In this document: piece by piece, positions 17,952 through 27,209 of the stretch
Layout: each line of letters starts with the position of its first letter
Numbering within the stretch: the stretch's first letter is position 1
NCBI GenBank assembly: GCA_014804695.1
Contig: JAAUZJ010000004.1
Span: 28,739 to 92,738 of the forward strand
Length of the DNA: 64,000 nt
Source of the DNA: Lachnospiraceae bacterium
GTDB taxonomy: Bacteria; Bacillota; Clostridia; Lachnospirales; Lachnospiraceae
Direction of reading: 5' to 3'
Program-made: the position numbers and the translations under genes
The notes under the pieces: generated by a model
The model's database searches: none
Told to the model about the DNA's origin: nothing
What the model saw: only the letters and a program-made list of their open reading frames with translations

Positions 17952-20900
17952 ATGGAAAAGAAATGGTATTATGATGCCTTTATTAGTTACAGACATAGCG
18001 AGTTGGACAGTTTTGTGGCAAAAACCCTGCACAGGCAGTTAGAAAGCTTCAAACTGCCTGCAAACGTGGCAAAGAGACTGCAGGAAAACGAAGAAGGAAG
18101 CAGGGAAAAAATTACCAGGATATTCAGGGATCAGGACGAACTGCCGCTTGTAAGCAATTTGGGCGATCCGATCTTAGAGGCTCTGAAAAACTCGGAATAC
18201 CTTATTGTAATCTGTTCACCGAGATTAAGGGAGTCAATGTGGTGTAAGAAGGAGATAGAGACTTTTATAAGTCTGCATGACAGGGAGCATGTATTGTTAG
18301 TACTGATAGAAGGCGAGCCGGAGACTTCGTTTCCTGAGGAGTTGCTGTACAAAGAGATAGAAGAAGTTACGGAACTGGGCACAACCCTAAAGAAAAGAAT
18401 TCCGGTAGAGCCGCTTGCCGCAGATGTCAGAGGCAGTTCCAAAGGAGAGGTTAAAAAGAAGATAAAAACAGAAATGCTGAGACTTTTGGCGCCTATGTTC
18501 GGATGTGGATATGATGATCTGAAACAGCGGCACAAAGAACGGCGGATGCGTAGGATTATTGCAGCCTCACTGGCCGGAAGCGCCGTATGTCTTATTTTTG
18601 GACTTGTCAGCATGACAATGGCGCTGCAGATCCGCAGACAGAACATTCAGATTACGGAACAGTCGGAGCAGATAGTTGCACAGTCTGAGGAAATAGAGAA
18701 GCAATATAAACAGGCTGTGAGAAATAACTGCATTTCCAAAGCTCAGGCTTCGGAGGTTTTACTTGAGAAGGGAAACCGGATAGGGGCGATAGAAACTGCA
18801 CTTGCGGTATTCCCCGGCGGAGAGGATGAAGATATTCCGTATACAGCGCAGGCGGCATATGCCTTGTCAGAGAGTCTGAATTTATATAAAGACGGTACTA
18901 AGATCCTGCCGGACAGGATTCTTGAGGCTGATACAACAATTGATTTTATGAAGGTATCACCACAGGGCAGCAGGATACTGGCAGTGGATGATTTTGGTAT
19001 GCTCTATGTCTGGAACGGTGCAGATGGCGAAAAACTCACTTCATTTCTTATAGATAATGTGCTGTATCCGAAAGAAGACCAGGTACTTTTTCTGAATGAA
19101 AATGAGTTTCTTTATCCTACTGAAATGAGTATCAACTGCTATGATATTGAAAAAGCTGAGGTCGCCTGCGAAATTCCATGTGAGGATGTTTACGGAATCT
19201 GTTATTCTAAATCAGGCGACAAGGCGGTTATTATAAATAAAATAGGATTTACTGTAATAAAAGGAGAAAACTGTGAAATTGCGTTGGCCGGAGAATGGTC
19301 AAAGGATATTGAAACAGATAAGTCGTTTAAGATAGCAAACGGTCCAGTCCTAAGTGCGGACAGCGATTTGTTTGCAGTTGCCGTATCTTCTGAAAAAGAT
19401 AACCTGATTCTGGTATATGAGACGCAGACAGGTGAACTTTACCGTAGGTATAGTGTAGCAAGCAGTAATGTGGATTCCATGAAATTTTCAGAAAATGTTC
19501 TGTATGTAGTGGACAATGACGAATTTGACCTGTCGAATATTACTTTAGGGGCGGATCATTCCGGTGGTGTTTTGTACGCCTGTGACCTTGCTGCGGACAA
19601 TACTTTACTATGGCAATATGCAAGCGAGCATAACTGGCTGGAGGAGGTTTCCATAGCATCTAAGGAAGGCAGCAATTATATGCTCTGTACTTACTATGAC
19701 AGTGCGGCTGTTCTGGATAAAAGGGATGGCAGCTGTATTGACAACTTTTTCTTCGGTTCGCAGATTGTGGAGCTTGGCAATTATATCGGAGAGAATAGTT
19801 TTCTTGTATTTACGCGGGATGGTACTTGGCATTATGTGGATCTGGAAATTATGACCGATTATGTTGGTACAGTTTTTGCAAACTGCACTTCTACAAATGT
19901 AAAAGATTTTAAGACCGGTGATGATTATCAGCTGACGCTGCCTTATATGGATAAAAAGATAACGCTTTACCGAAGGGCAACAGACAACAATCTGGAAACC
20001 TTGTATGAAGGTGAGAACCGTTATTCGGATGCCGTGCTTAGCGAAGATGGCGCTTATCTTGCCGTATCTGAATATGTGAGTGGGTTTACTTCCTATGTTG
20101 AGGTTATACGGACTGATAACGGAGAGCTGGTCTGGAGTTATGAGAATGACAGTTCCTGCAAGGGGCTGGGATATTGTTCGGAGATGAAGGTTTTTACAGT
20201 GATTACTAGCAGAGGCATTCATTTACTGGATGAAGCGACAGGCACTCAGATGGCTTTTTACGATACGGATGATATTTCAGGTGATTTTCTTGATGTGGAT
20301 GCCACAGGGAGATATGTTTTTTATAAGGGGCGTAGAGGGCTTTATGCTATTGACCTGAAAGACGGTTCTCTTGTATATGAAATCGAGCGGGAAGAAGCAT
20401 TTAATGATGGGGGCGCAGCCGCAGTAGATTCTTCTATGAAATACTTCGCCGTAGTCTCTAAGGCAGACGATTCCTTACAGCTCTATTCACTGGATGCTTT
20501 GCAAAACGGGCAGGAAAAGTGCCTTGATGAACTTAAAAGTATCAATGCAACTTATATAGAGACCCTGTTTTTTGGGGAAATGAAAGAATCTATTGAAGAA
20601 ACAGGTGAGGATAACGAAGATTCTGATACTACTCTTGCATTATATTTGGTATACAAAAATGACGATATAGCTGTATATCCGATTGATTCTAATGAAGCAG
20701 GTTTTGATGAGAATAAGATGAGCCGGTATCAGGATCTGGAGCATGAAATGACGCGTTTCATACAGCCGGAAGGAACGGATTATAGTCTGATGGCTGGTAA
20801 TAATAATGCTTATATTATCTGCGATACATCGGAAATTACAGCAGACGTTAATGGTTTTCTGGCGGTGGATGGTGACAGAAACTGCATGTATCTTGCAGGC

Positions 20901-20978
20901 GGAACTGGTATTTACAAGATATCTGTTTATGATGAGGAAACCATTAGGGCGGAAGCCGAAAGGCAGCTTGGGAATTGA
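17952..20978 (+). CDS. TIR domain - TM - beta-propeller protein
   Basis: A 1008-residue protein. The N-terminal TIR domain (about 5-150) has DAFISYRHSE, RIFRDQDELP and SMWCKKEIETF with Glu101, the position used by TIR NADases. A membrane helix follows (about 201-225) and then a coiled coil (226-255). Residues about 290-1000 form repeated blades (VSPQGSRILAVDDFGMLYVWNG and similar) of a WD40/quinoprotein-like propeller. The propeller would be extracytoplasmic if the TIR domain is cytosolic. Such receptors could couple an external signal to NAD cleavage or signalling. The pairing with a DHH phosphoesterase suggests nucleotide signalling, which is an inference. Confidence 0.85.
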   Translation: MEKKWYYDAFISYRHSELDSFVAKTLHRQLESFKLPANVAKRLQENEEGSREKITRIFRDQDELPLVSNLGDPILEALKNSEYLIVICSPRLRESMWCKKEIETFISLHDREHVLLVLIEGEPETSFPEELLYKEIEEVTELGTTLKKRIPVEPLAADVRGSSKGEVKKKIKTEMLRLLAPMFGCGYDDLKQRHKERRMRRIIAASLAGSAVCLIFGLVSMTMALQIRRQNIQITEQSEQIVAQSEEIEKQYKQAVRNNCISKAQASEVLLEKGNRIGAIETALAVFPGGEDEDIPYTAQAAYALSESLNLYKDGTKILPDRILEADTTIDFMKVSPQGSRILAVDDFGMLYVWNGADGEKLTSFLIDNVLYPKEDQVLFLNENEFLYPTEMSINCYDIEKAEVACEIPCEDVYGICYSKSGDKAVIINKIGFTVIKGENCEIALAGEWSKDIETDKSFKIANGPVLSADSDLFAVAVSSEKDNLILVYETQTGELYRRYSVASSNVDSMKFSENVLYVVDNDEFDLSNITLGADHSGGVLYACDLAADNTLLWQYASEHNWLEEVSIASKEGSNYMLCTYYDSAAVLDKRDGSCIDNFFFGSQIVELGNYIGENSFLVFTRDGTWHYVDLEIMTDYVGTVFANCTSTNVKDFKTGDDYQLTLPYMDKKITLYRRATDNNLETLYEGENRYSDAVLSEDGAYLAVSEYVSGFTSYVEVIRTDNGELVWSYENDSSCKGLGYCSEMKVFTVITSRGIHLLDEATGTQMAFYDTDDISGDFLDVDATGRYVFYKGRRGLYAIDLKDGSLVYEIEREEAFNDGGAAAVDSSMKYFAVVSKADDSLQLYSLDALQNGQEKCLDELKSINATYIETLFFGEMKESIEETGEDNEDSDTTLALYLVYKNDDIAVYPIDSNEAGFDENKMSRYQDLEHEMTRFIQPEGTDYSLMAGNNNAYIICDTSEITADVNGFLAVDGDRNCMYLAGGTGIYKISVYDEETIRAEAERQLGN

Positions 20979-20995
20979 TGATTTTTTTAACTCCA

Positions 20996-21024
20996 TGAAA
21001 CTTTTTACCTCTTTAATTCGTATT
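20996..21024 (+). promoter_or_regulatory. candidate ECF sigma promoter
   Basis: TGAAAC (20996-21001), 17 bases, CGTATT (21019-21024) resembles the AAC...CGT promoters read by many ECF sigma factors and lies 69 bases before an ECF sigma gene, suggesting autoregulation. A strong GGGAGGA at 21032-21038 and a five-codon frame from ATG 21048 follow, while the sigma gene itself has a poor ribosome binding site. Confidence 0.45.
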
Positions 21025-21092
21025 GTATATAGGGAGGATAGATATAAATGTCATTTTGGAAGTAATCTAATCAAATGGCATAGTGAAACAGT

Positions 21093-21575
21093 ATGACAAA
21101 ACAAATATTTGAGACATATTTCAGGGAACACTATTCTCTCGTGTATCGTGTGGCGTTCATGCAGATGAAAGGACATGCAGATGCGGAAGATGCGACGCAG
21201 GAGGTGTTTGTAAGGCTATTGAAATATCAGCCGCATTTTGAGAACAGTGATCACGAAAAAGCATGGTTTATACGAACAACGATAAATATCTGTAAAGATA
21301 TAGTAAAAAGTAAATGGCACAGTACAACTGTCAGTATTGAAAGAATACCGGAAAGTGAGAAAGCTTACTTTCATCTTCCGTACATGCAGGAGGATCAGAC
21401 GCTGTGGAAAGTTTTAGAACTGCCTGAAAAGTATAAAAGCTGCCTTTATTTCTTTTATTATGAGGATTACTCAATTAAAGAAATAGCTAATATATTGAAA
21501 ATGCCGGAAAATACGGTGAAGACTAATTTGAAGCGCGGCAGGGAAATGCTTAAGAGTGCAATTGGGAATAGTTGA
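21093..21575 (+). CDS. ECF-type RNA polymerase sigma factor
   Basis: A 160-residue sigma-70 family protein. Region 2 (about 7-75: YFREHYSLVYRVAFMQMKGHADAEDATQEVFVRL) binds the -10 element and region 4 (about 105-157: LPEKYKSCLYFFYYEDYSIKEIANILKMPENTVKTNLKRGREML) the -35 element. No anti-sigma factor gene follows, which is unusual, so control may be by a distant partner or at transcription. The start has little Shine-Dalgarno sequence. Possible targets are its own promoter and neighbouring genes. Confidence 0.92.
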   Translation: MTKQIFETYFREHYSLVYRVAFMQMKGHADAEDATQEVFVRLLKYQPHFENSDHEKAWFIRTTINICKDIVKSKWHSTTVSIERIPESEKAYFHLPYMQEDQTLWKVLELPEKYKSCLYFFYYEDYSIKEIANILKMPENTVKTNLKRGREMLKSAIGNS

Positions 21576-21609
21576 ATTTTGATAAAAGTTTTAACATGGA
21601 GGAAAAATT

Positions 21610-22881
21610 ATGAATGTAAACGGAATTACCAAGCAGGCTTATTATGAAAATAATAATGGTGTTAAAACAAATAATAAAAAGGGCGGACATGGCTTTTATG
21701 AGAGTTTGTCGGACAATATAAATGACATGAATGGAAGTTCACAGAAAAGCGCTGCGGCGCCAAAAACTTCGGTGCCTACGAAACCGTATGCTTACCGCAA
21801 TGTGCCGTCTGTGGGAAATTATGATAATGAAGTTGTAAATGTAAGCTCTGTAACAGGCTGTGAAGTCAGACAGATTACATATAATGAGAGCAACTATGTA
21901 AAGGTGTTTGTGCAAGAGGGTTATTCTTTTATGGCACAGGTTGATATGGATAATCGCAGTATATACATAGAACGCAAAACGGAAGATGGCAGCGTGAGCG
22001 GATATAAAGTGGAACTTGATAAGATTGCTGATGACACACAAAATCCGATTGAACTGGCCGCGCTAGAGGCATGGGGCAAGACTTTGCTTGAGAAAAAGGT
22101 CGCAGAAACTTCAGGGGAATCTGAAGAAGAAGCCTTAAGTATAGATGAGGCACTTAGGCAGTTTTATGACTTTATCCAAGATAGAATTAAAAACGGTTCG
22201 CCTAAGTACGCGATCGGAAACTCTGAATTTTCACAGGACGAGTGGGAAAAACTTTTAGCAAGCATAGATGAGCAGTTAGATGACGCTAGAGAAGAGGTAG
22301 AAGACAGAATTGAAAGAATGGAAGCTATGCAGCTAAGAGCAGAACTTGAGAAGGAAAAAGAAGAGCAAAACGAAGCCCGAACAAACAGTAAACAATATAT
22401 CAGCGCCGATGAAGTCGCAGGCTTAGACAGCACACAGTTAGTAGAGAAAGCGCTTCTTAGGGGGCGCGATGATATGGAAGGCGTACCTTACGGTTATCTC
22501 GCAAAAAATGGAGTGATAGAATATAAAGGGGTGACTTTCGTATGTGATAAAGAGCATAATGCTATACATCTTGGTGATACGAGTGACAAGAATAAATGCA
22601 TAAGGATTCCGCTTTCTAAAGGCGGCTGTCTGATTGTCAATCGTGATAGTCTGGACGGTCTTGCAAGGGCTATAGGTATGTTCTCACCGGAAGATGTAAA
22701 CCTGATTATGCGCGCGATTGCTGAAGATGCTAAAGTACAGCAGATGAAGCAGCAGATAGATGAAGATGAATCTGGAATTAAACTTGTCGAGGATGTTGAG
22801 GAGACGGAAGCCGAACTTATGGAGGAGGTCATGAACATTGGTGGCATGACGGATTCGTTTGAAGATAAGGCGGAAAAGTAA
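21610..22881 (+). CDS. hypothetical coiled-coil protein
   Basis: A 423-residue protein of unknown family with no signal peptide or membrane helix. The N-terminal 60 residues are Asn/Gly/Ser-rich. A beta-rich segment follows (about 70-140) and then a long charged coiled coil (about 215-262, ELEKEKEEQNEA). The C-terminal region (270-380) has SADEVAGLDSTQLVEKALLR and FSPEDVNLIMRAIAED, and the tail is acidic. GGAGGAAAAATT precedes the ATG. It follows the sigma gene by 34 bases and is probably co-transcribed with it, so it may be a regulon member or a partner of the sigma factor. Confidence 0.65.
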   Translation: MNVNGITKQAYYENNNGVKTNNKKGGHGFYESLSDNINDMNGSSQKSAAAPKTSVPTKPYAYRNVPSVGNYDNEVVNVSSVTGCEVRQITYNESNYVKVFVQEGYSFMAQVDMDNRSIYIERKTEDGSVSGYKVELDKIADDTQNPIELAALEAWGKTLLEKKVAETSGESEEEALSIDEALRQFYDFIQDRIKNGSPKYAIGNSEFSQDEWEKLLASIDEQLDDAREEVEDRIERMEAMQLRAELEKEKEEQNEARTNSKQYISADEVAGLDSTQLVEKALLRGRDDMEGVPYGYLAKNGVIEYKGVTFVCDKEHNAIHLGDTSDKNKCIRIPLSKGGCLIVNRDSLDGLARAIGMFSPEDVNLIMRAIAEDAKVQQMKQQIDEDESGIKLVEDVEETEAELMEEVMNIGGMTDSFEDKAEK

Positions 22882-23035
22882 GAACGATAATAATAAAACT
22901 ATAATAATAAAAATAAAATTATGGTGCAAAAATTCCCTGTTTAGATTATAATAAAATGGTAGTTCCATTTTTTCGGGAAATATACTTTATTATTTCAGAA
23001 GAGAGCCTATTTCAAAAGAAGGGATGTAAACAGGA

Positions 23036-24292
23036 ATGAGTATTATCGGCAGCAAGGATGTATACGAAATTATTAAGAAGACACTTGGCATAATCAATAC
23101 CAAGATTATGAACCACGGTGAGATTACAGGATATATTTTGTATAAGATGTTGGAATACGAACAGCAGTATACGGAACAAGAATTGGTCGATTATACTATG
23201 CTGGGTATTTTGCATGATATTGGTCTTTATAAGGAAGATAATGTTAAAAATGTGTCAGATTTTGAGACCAAGAATTTGTGGCCTCATTCTATTTACGGTT
23301 TTCTCTTTTTGAAATATTTATCACCTATGGATGATAAAGCAGAAATAGTTCTTTATCATCATCTGGATTATAGCCGTTACGGTATGATCCAGAGCAGGTA
23401 TAAGCATATTATTGAGTACCTTAATCTGGCTGATAAAATGGATACCTTTTTACATCTTAAGGAAGAAAAGCTGGAAAAGGATTACTTTGTGCTATACCGT
23501 GATATTAAATTTTCAGGAGCTGCATTGGATCTTTTTCATAAGGCGGAAGCCAAGTTTGGTATCACAGCGAAGCTGGTAGATGGTACATACCGCGACGAAT
23601 TATCGGAGCTTCTTGCAAAAAGGGCGTTCACCGAGCAGTATAAAAGAGGCTTTCTGGAGATGTTGGTATATACCATCGATTTTAGAAGCGAGCATACTGT
23701 AGTACATACTTTGGCGACTGTGAATTTCGCACAGCAGATTGGAAGGCTTATGCGCCTTACCGGTAAGGATCTGCGTGATTTATATTACGGTGCGTTGCTT
23801 CACGACCTTGGAAAAATAGCGATTCCTCTCAATATTTTGGAGTCTACGGGAAGACTTTCTGATGAGGAAATGAAGGTAATGAAGGCGCATGTAAGAATTA
23901 CGGAAATGATTCTGGAAGGCGTTGTGGATGATGATGTGCTGCAGATTGCAGTCAGACATCATGAGAAGTTGGACGGAAGCGGCTATCACAAGGGACTGAC
24001 AGGAGACCAGCTAACCCTTCCGCAACAGGTTGTAGCGGTGGCCGACATCTTAAGCGCCCTGTATGGAAAGCGAAGCTATAAGGATTCTTTTAGCAGCGAT
24101 CTCATCCAGAAAATTATGACTGAAGACGCGGAAAATAATAAGATAAATAAATCGGCGGTAGAGGCTTTGATAAGAAATTACGATAAAGTTATCGCGGAAT
24201 TTGAGAAAGAAAAAGAAAGTACGATCGGCTTATATCTTGAAATTAAAGAGCAGTATGCGATTATGATTGAAAGGTTTGAAGCTTTTAATTAA
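23036..24292 (+). CDS. tandem HD / HD-GYP phosphohydrolase
   Basis: A 418-residue cytosolic protein with two HD domains. The first (about 25-150) has GILHDIGLY and VLYHHLDYSRY and is reduced. The second (about 215-370) has LLHDLGKIAIP, HVRITEMIL, HHEKLDGSGYHKGL and VVAVADILSAL, close to the HD-GYP pattern of cyclic di-GMP phosphodiesterases, with GSGYHKGL in the GYP position. No sensory or receiver domain is attached. It may degrade cyclic di-GMP or a related nucleotide. It has its own upstream region and is followed by a terminator. Confidence 0.85.
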   Translation: MSIIGSKDVYEIIKKTLGIINTKIMNHGEITGYILYKMLEYEQQYTEQELVDYTMLGILHDIGLYKEDNVKNVSDFETKNLWPHSIYGFLFLKYLSPMDDKAEIVLYHHLDYSRYGMIQSRYKHIIEYLNLADKMDTFLHLKEEKLEKDYFVLYRDIKFSGAALDLFHKAEAKFGITAKLVDGTYRDELSELLAKRAFTEQYKRGFLEMLVYTIDFRSEHTVVHTLATVNFAQQIGRLMRLTGKDLRDLYYGALLHDLGKIAIPLNILESTGRLSDEEMKVMKAHVRITEMILEGVVDDDVLQIAVRHHEKLDGSGYHKGLTGDQLTLPQQVVAVADILSALYGKRSYKDSFSSDLIQKIMTEDAENNKINKSAVEALIRNYDKVIAEFEKEKESTIGLYLEIKEQYAIMIERFEAFN

Positions 24293-24307
24293 AAGATATG
24301 TAAAGAG

Positions 24308-24332
24308 TGCCCTGACATAATATGTTGGGGCA
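24308..24332 (+). terminator. intrinsic terminator
   Basis: An 11-bp stem TGCCCTGACAT / ATGTTGGGGCA (two wobbles) with an AAT loop and a short T-rich tail follows the HD-GYP gene. Confidence 0.65.
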
Positions 24333-24400
24333 TTTATATTGCTAATGAAAGAAATTGGTGTTACAATGACTATAATAAAACTTAGAGAAGGAGAATAAAT

Positions 24401-25201
24401 ATGGGCTTTTTAACAGGTAAAACAGCAATTATTACAGGCGGAGGAAGAGCTGTACTTTCTGATGGAAGATGCGGTTCTATCGGATACGGAATTGCAACTG
24501 CGTATGCTAAAGAGGGCGCTAATCTGGTTGTTACAGGTAGGAATATGCAGAAGCTTGAAGATGCAAAGAAAGAATTGGAGGAACTTTATAAAATTAAAGT
24601 ACTTGCACTTCAGGCAGATATCAGTGCAGGTGCGGATAATGAGGCTGTTGCGGCTGATGTAGTAAAACAGACGATGGATGCTTTTGGCAGAATTGATGTA
24701 CTTATAAATAATGCACAGGCATCTGCTTCAGGAGTAACGTTAGAAGAGCATACCACTGAACAGTTTAATCTGGCTCTTTATTCCGGACTTTATGCAGCAT
24801 TTTATTACATGAAGGCCTGCTATCCTCATTTGAAGGAAACTAAGGGAGCGGTAATTAACTTTGCATCGGGTGCCGGACTTTTTGGTAACTTCGGACAGTG
24901 TGCGTATGCTGCTGCAAAAGAAGGAATCCGTGGACTTTCAAGGGTAGCGGCTACTGAGTGGGGAAAAGACGGAATAAATGTAAATGTTATCTGCCCTCTT
25001 GCATGGACTGCTCAGCTTGAGAATTTTGAGAAGGCTTATCCTGATGCTTTTAAGGCAAATGTAAAGATGCCGCCGGCTGGCCATTATGGAGATGTGGAAA
25101 CGGAAATCGGACGAGTATGCGTACAGTTAGCTTCTCCGGACTTTAAGTATATGAACGGTGAAACACTCACATTGGAAGGTGGAATGGGACTTAGACCATA
25201 A
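24401..25201 (+). CDS. SDR-family oxidoreductase
   Basis: A 266-residue short-chain dehydrogenase. It has NAD(P)-binding TGGGR near residue 11, LINNAQA, and the catalytic set Ser in NFASGAG with Tyr and Lys in YAAAKEG. The glycine-rich turn is expanded (TGGGRAVLSDGRCGSIGYG) compared with the usual TGxxxGIG. The C-terminal GETLTLEGG is typical. The substrate cannot be read from the sequence. An AGAAGGAG site precedes the ATG, and a strong terminator follows, so it is monocistronic. Confidence 0.9.
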   Translation: MGFLTGKTAIITGGGRAVLSDGRCGSIGYGIATAYAKEGANLVVTGRNMQKLEDAKKELEELYKIKVLALQADISAGADNEAVAADVVKQTMDAFGRIDVLINNAQASASGVTLEEHTTEQFNLALYSGLYAAFYYMKACYPHLKETKGAVINFASGAGLFGNFGQCAYAAAKEGIRGLSRVAATEWGKDGINVNVICPLAWTAQLENFEKAYPDAFKANVKMPPAGHYGDVETEIGRVCVQLASPDFKYMNGETLTLEGGMGLRP

Positions 25202-25227
25202 AACGTAATAAAAAGTACGGTTTAACG

Positions 25228-25259
25228 AAGCACTCACTTAATGAAGTGGGTGCTTTTTT
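25228..25259 (+). terminator. intrinsic terminator of the SDR gene
   Basis: A 12-bp stem AAGCACTCACTT / AAGTGGGTGCTT (one wobble) is followed by six T residues. Confidence 0.9.
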
Positions 25260-25417
25260 GCTGCGTTCTGAAAAAAAGCAAAAATAGCGGATAATCTGTA
25301 AATAATTGCAATTTTTTGCGGTTTTGTCAATGATATACTTTTTGGGCATTAGCGATTATAAATGCTTGCCGCATGAAAAGCAGTTCCTTTTACTTATAGG
25401 AGAAGGAGGTAAAGGGA

Positions 25418-26239
25418 ATGACAAATGCAGAAGACTTGGAGAAATATGCAGATTATCTGTCAGAGCGTGAACTGGCGGTGCAGACCAGACAAATTTATTT
25501 AAAGCAGGCAGAGAATTTTTTGGATTTTTTAGATGGCAGGGCAGTTACGAGAAAGGAAGCCATTGATTATAAGCAGAGCCTTTTAGAACAAAATAATAAA
25601 ATAGCCACAAACAATCTGTATATTGTGGCACTTAACAGTTACTTAAAATACAAGGGACATGATGATTTCTGTATAAAGACCAGAAAAATACAACGAAGAC
25701 AGTGTCCGGACAATATTATAAGCCTTAATGAATACAAGGAGATGCTTATGTGCGCTAAGGAAAGCGGCAGAGACAAATATTACTGTATAATGCGTACACT
25801 GGCATTAACGGGCATCCGCGTAAGCGAGCTTTCCGGCTGCACTGTCGAAGCGCTTGAAACAGGAAAATTTATTATTTGTAATAAGGGAAAAAGCAGGGAA
25901 ATTTATCTGCCCGAAAAATTGGTTACGGAGCTTAGCGCATATTGTATGCAGGAAGGAATCATTAAGGGCGTCATTTTTCTTGGAAACACCGGAAAAGCTA
26001 TTAGCAGAACTGCGGTATACAAGATGTTTATACAGCTTGCGGACTATGTGGGTGTACCTAAGAAAAAAGCGCATCCGCACAGCTTTAGACATCTTTTTGC
26101 AGTAACTTATATGCAAAAATATTCTAATCTGTTCGAGCTGGCTGATTTACTCGGACATTCCAGTTTAGAGACTACCAGAATATATACGATGACTACCGCG
26201 GAAGAGAAACGAAGGAAGATAAATAAACTGGAATTATAA
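25418..26239 (+). CDS. tyrosine recombinase
   Basis: A 273-residue XerC/D-like recombinase. An N-terminal SAM-like core-binding domain (about 1-85) is followed by a catalytic domain with Arg in LTGIRVSEL, then HPHSFRHLFAV (H-x-x-R), LLGHSSLETT and the nucleophile Tyr in RIYT. It stands alone, without excisionase or relaxase. It lies at the left edge of the cell-wall enzyme cluster and could be that region's former integrase or a resident Xer-type enzyme. The start is well supported by AGAAGGAGG. Confidence 0.9.
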   Translation: MTNAEDLEKYADYLSERELAVQTRQIYLKQAENFLDFLDGRAVTRKEAIDYKQSLLEQNNKIATNNLYIVALNSYLKYKGHDDFCIKTRKIQRRQCPDNIISLNEYKEMLMCAKESGRDKYYCIMRTLALTGIRVSELSGCTVEALETGKFIICNKGKSREIYLPEKLVTELSAYCMQEGIIKGVIFLGNTGKAISRTAVYKMFIQLADYVGVPKKKAHPHSFRHLFAVTYMQKYSNLFELADLLGHSSLETTRIYTMTTAEEKRRKINKLEL

Positions 26240-26607
26240 ATTCTAAACAGTAAATAAAAAACAGTAAAAGGAAAACTGCTTCATAGCGCAACGGGAAAAG
26301 TTATCTTAATACGATATTATGCATAGTGTGTCAACACTTTTTTTAAAAAAATTAATGCTGCAAATTTTAATAGTAAGCGGTCTTTGCGCCTCAATCTCCG
26401 ACGGTAAGCAAAGAACGTTTATTATTTTTTGCAATCAGTTCTTTTTTATCTTATAGGAAAGTACGTCATCAGATGAACATTTTTATCGTCGAAACACATA
26501 CTCACCTCAAAGCCGCATCCTTGTCAGAATTTGTAGTTAACATAATATCGTATAATGATAACGTAATACGAAACTAAGAACTGCCAAGTGGCAAAAAGGA
26601 GGATTAT
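26240..26607 (+). other. intergenic region with two hairpins
   Basis: This 368-base gap holds no gene. A short terminator-like hairpin AGTGT-GTCA-ACACT with T7 lies at 26325-26344. A longer hairpin with stem TCTTTGC / GCAAAGA (26381-26414) is followed by a T-rich stretch. A TATAAT lies near 26551 without a well-placed -35. It probably holds the start of the downstream operon. Confidence 0.4.
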
Positions 26608-27183
26608 ATGGAAGTTATAGAAAGTTTTGTCGAATCAAATCCCTGTTACAGCGCAGGAAAGAAAATTGACGTAAAGGGACTGGTGCTGCATAGCGTAGGC
26701 TGTCCCCAACCGTCGGCGGAGGTGTTTATAAAGCAGTTTAACAGTCCGTCAGCAAAGGTATGTGTGCATGCTTTTATAGATGCCAATACGGGTAGTGTTT
26801 ATCAGACTCTGCCTTGGAATTATAAGGCATGGCATTGTGGCGGAAGCGCTAACAGTACGCATATTGGCGTTGAGATGTGTGAACCGCCCTGCATTAAGTA
26901 TAGTGGAGGCGCAACCATCACATGCAGTGACGAACAGAAAGCAAAGGAAATGGTCATGAGGACTCTTAATTCCGCGGCAGAGTTGTTTGCCGACCTTTGT
27001 GTGCGCTATGGACTTGATCCGCTTGCTGACGGTGTGATCATCAGCCATAAAGAAGGGCATGACAGAGGCGTGGCGTCGGGACATGGCGATCCGGACCATC
27101 TTTTTACCCAGCTTAACATGAACTATACAATGAATGATTTTCGTAATAAAGTTGCGGAGTTAAAAAGTAAGAAGCAAGCATAG
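26608..27183 (+). CDS. N-acetylmuramoyl-L-alanine amidase (Amidase_2)
   Basis: A 191-residue zinc amidase that cleaves the peptide from glycan in peptidoglycan. It has GLVLHSVGCPQP (first zinc His), the AFIDANTGSVYQTLPWNYKAWHCGG block, THIGVEMCEP and late ISHKEGHDRGVASGHGDPDHLF (second His and Asp/Cys position). There is no signal peptide or wall-binding domain, as in phage endolysins. A strong AAAAGGAGG site precedes it. It is the first gene of a cluster with a GH24 lysozyme and a GH73-like protein, but no phage structural genes are present. Confidence 0.92.
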   Translation: MEVIESFVESNPCYSAGKKIDVKGLVLHSVGCPQPSAEVFIKQFNSPSAKVCVHAFIDANTGSVYQTLPWNYKAWHCGGSANSTHIGVEMCEPPCIKYSGGATITCSDEQKAKEMVMRTLNSAAELFADLCVRYGLDPLADGVIISHKEGHDRGVASGHGDPDHLFTQLNMNYTMNDFRNKVAELKSKKQA

Positions 27184-27209
27184 AAAATCAGATTGGAGGA
27201 ATTATTTGT

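Noticed and set aside
20806..21096. A 96-codon frame overlapping the TIR gene end and sigma start
   Set aside because: It is a shadow frame of the TIR gene for most of its length, and its tail only covers the promoter region.
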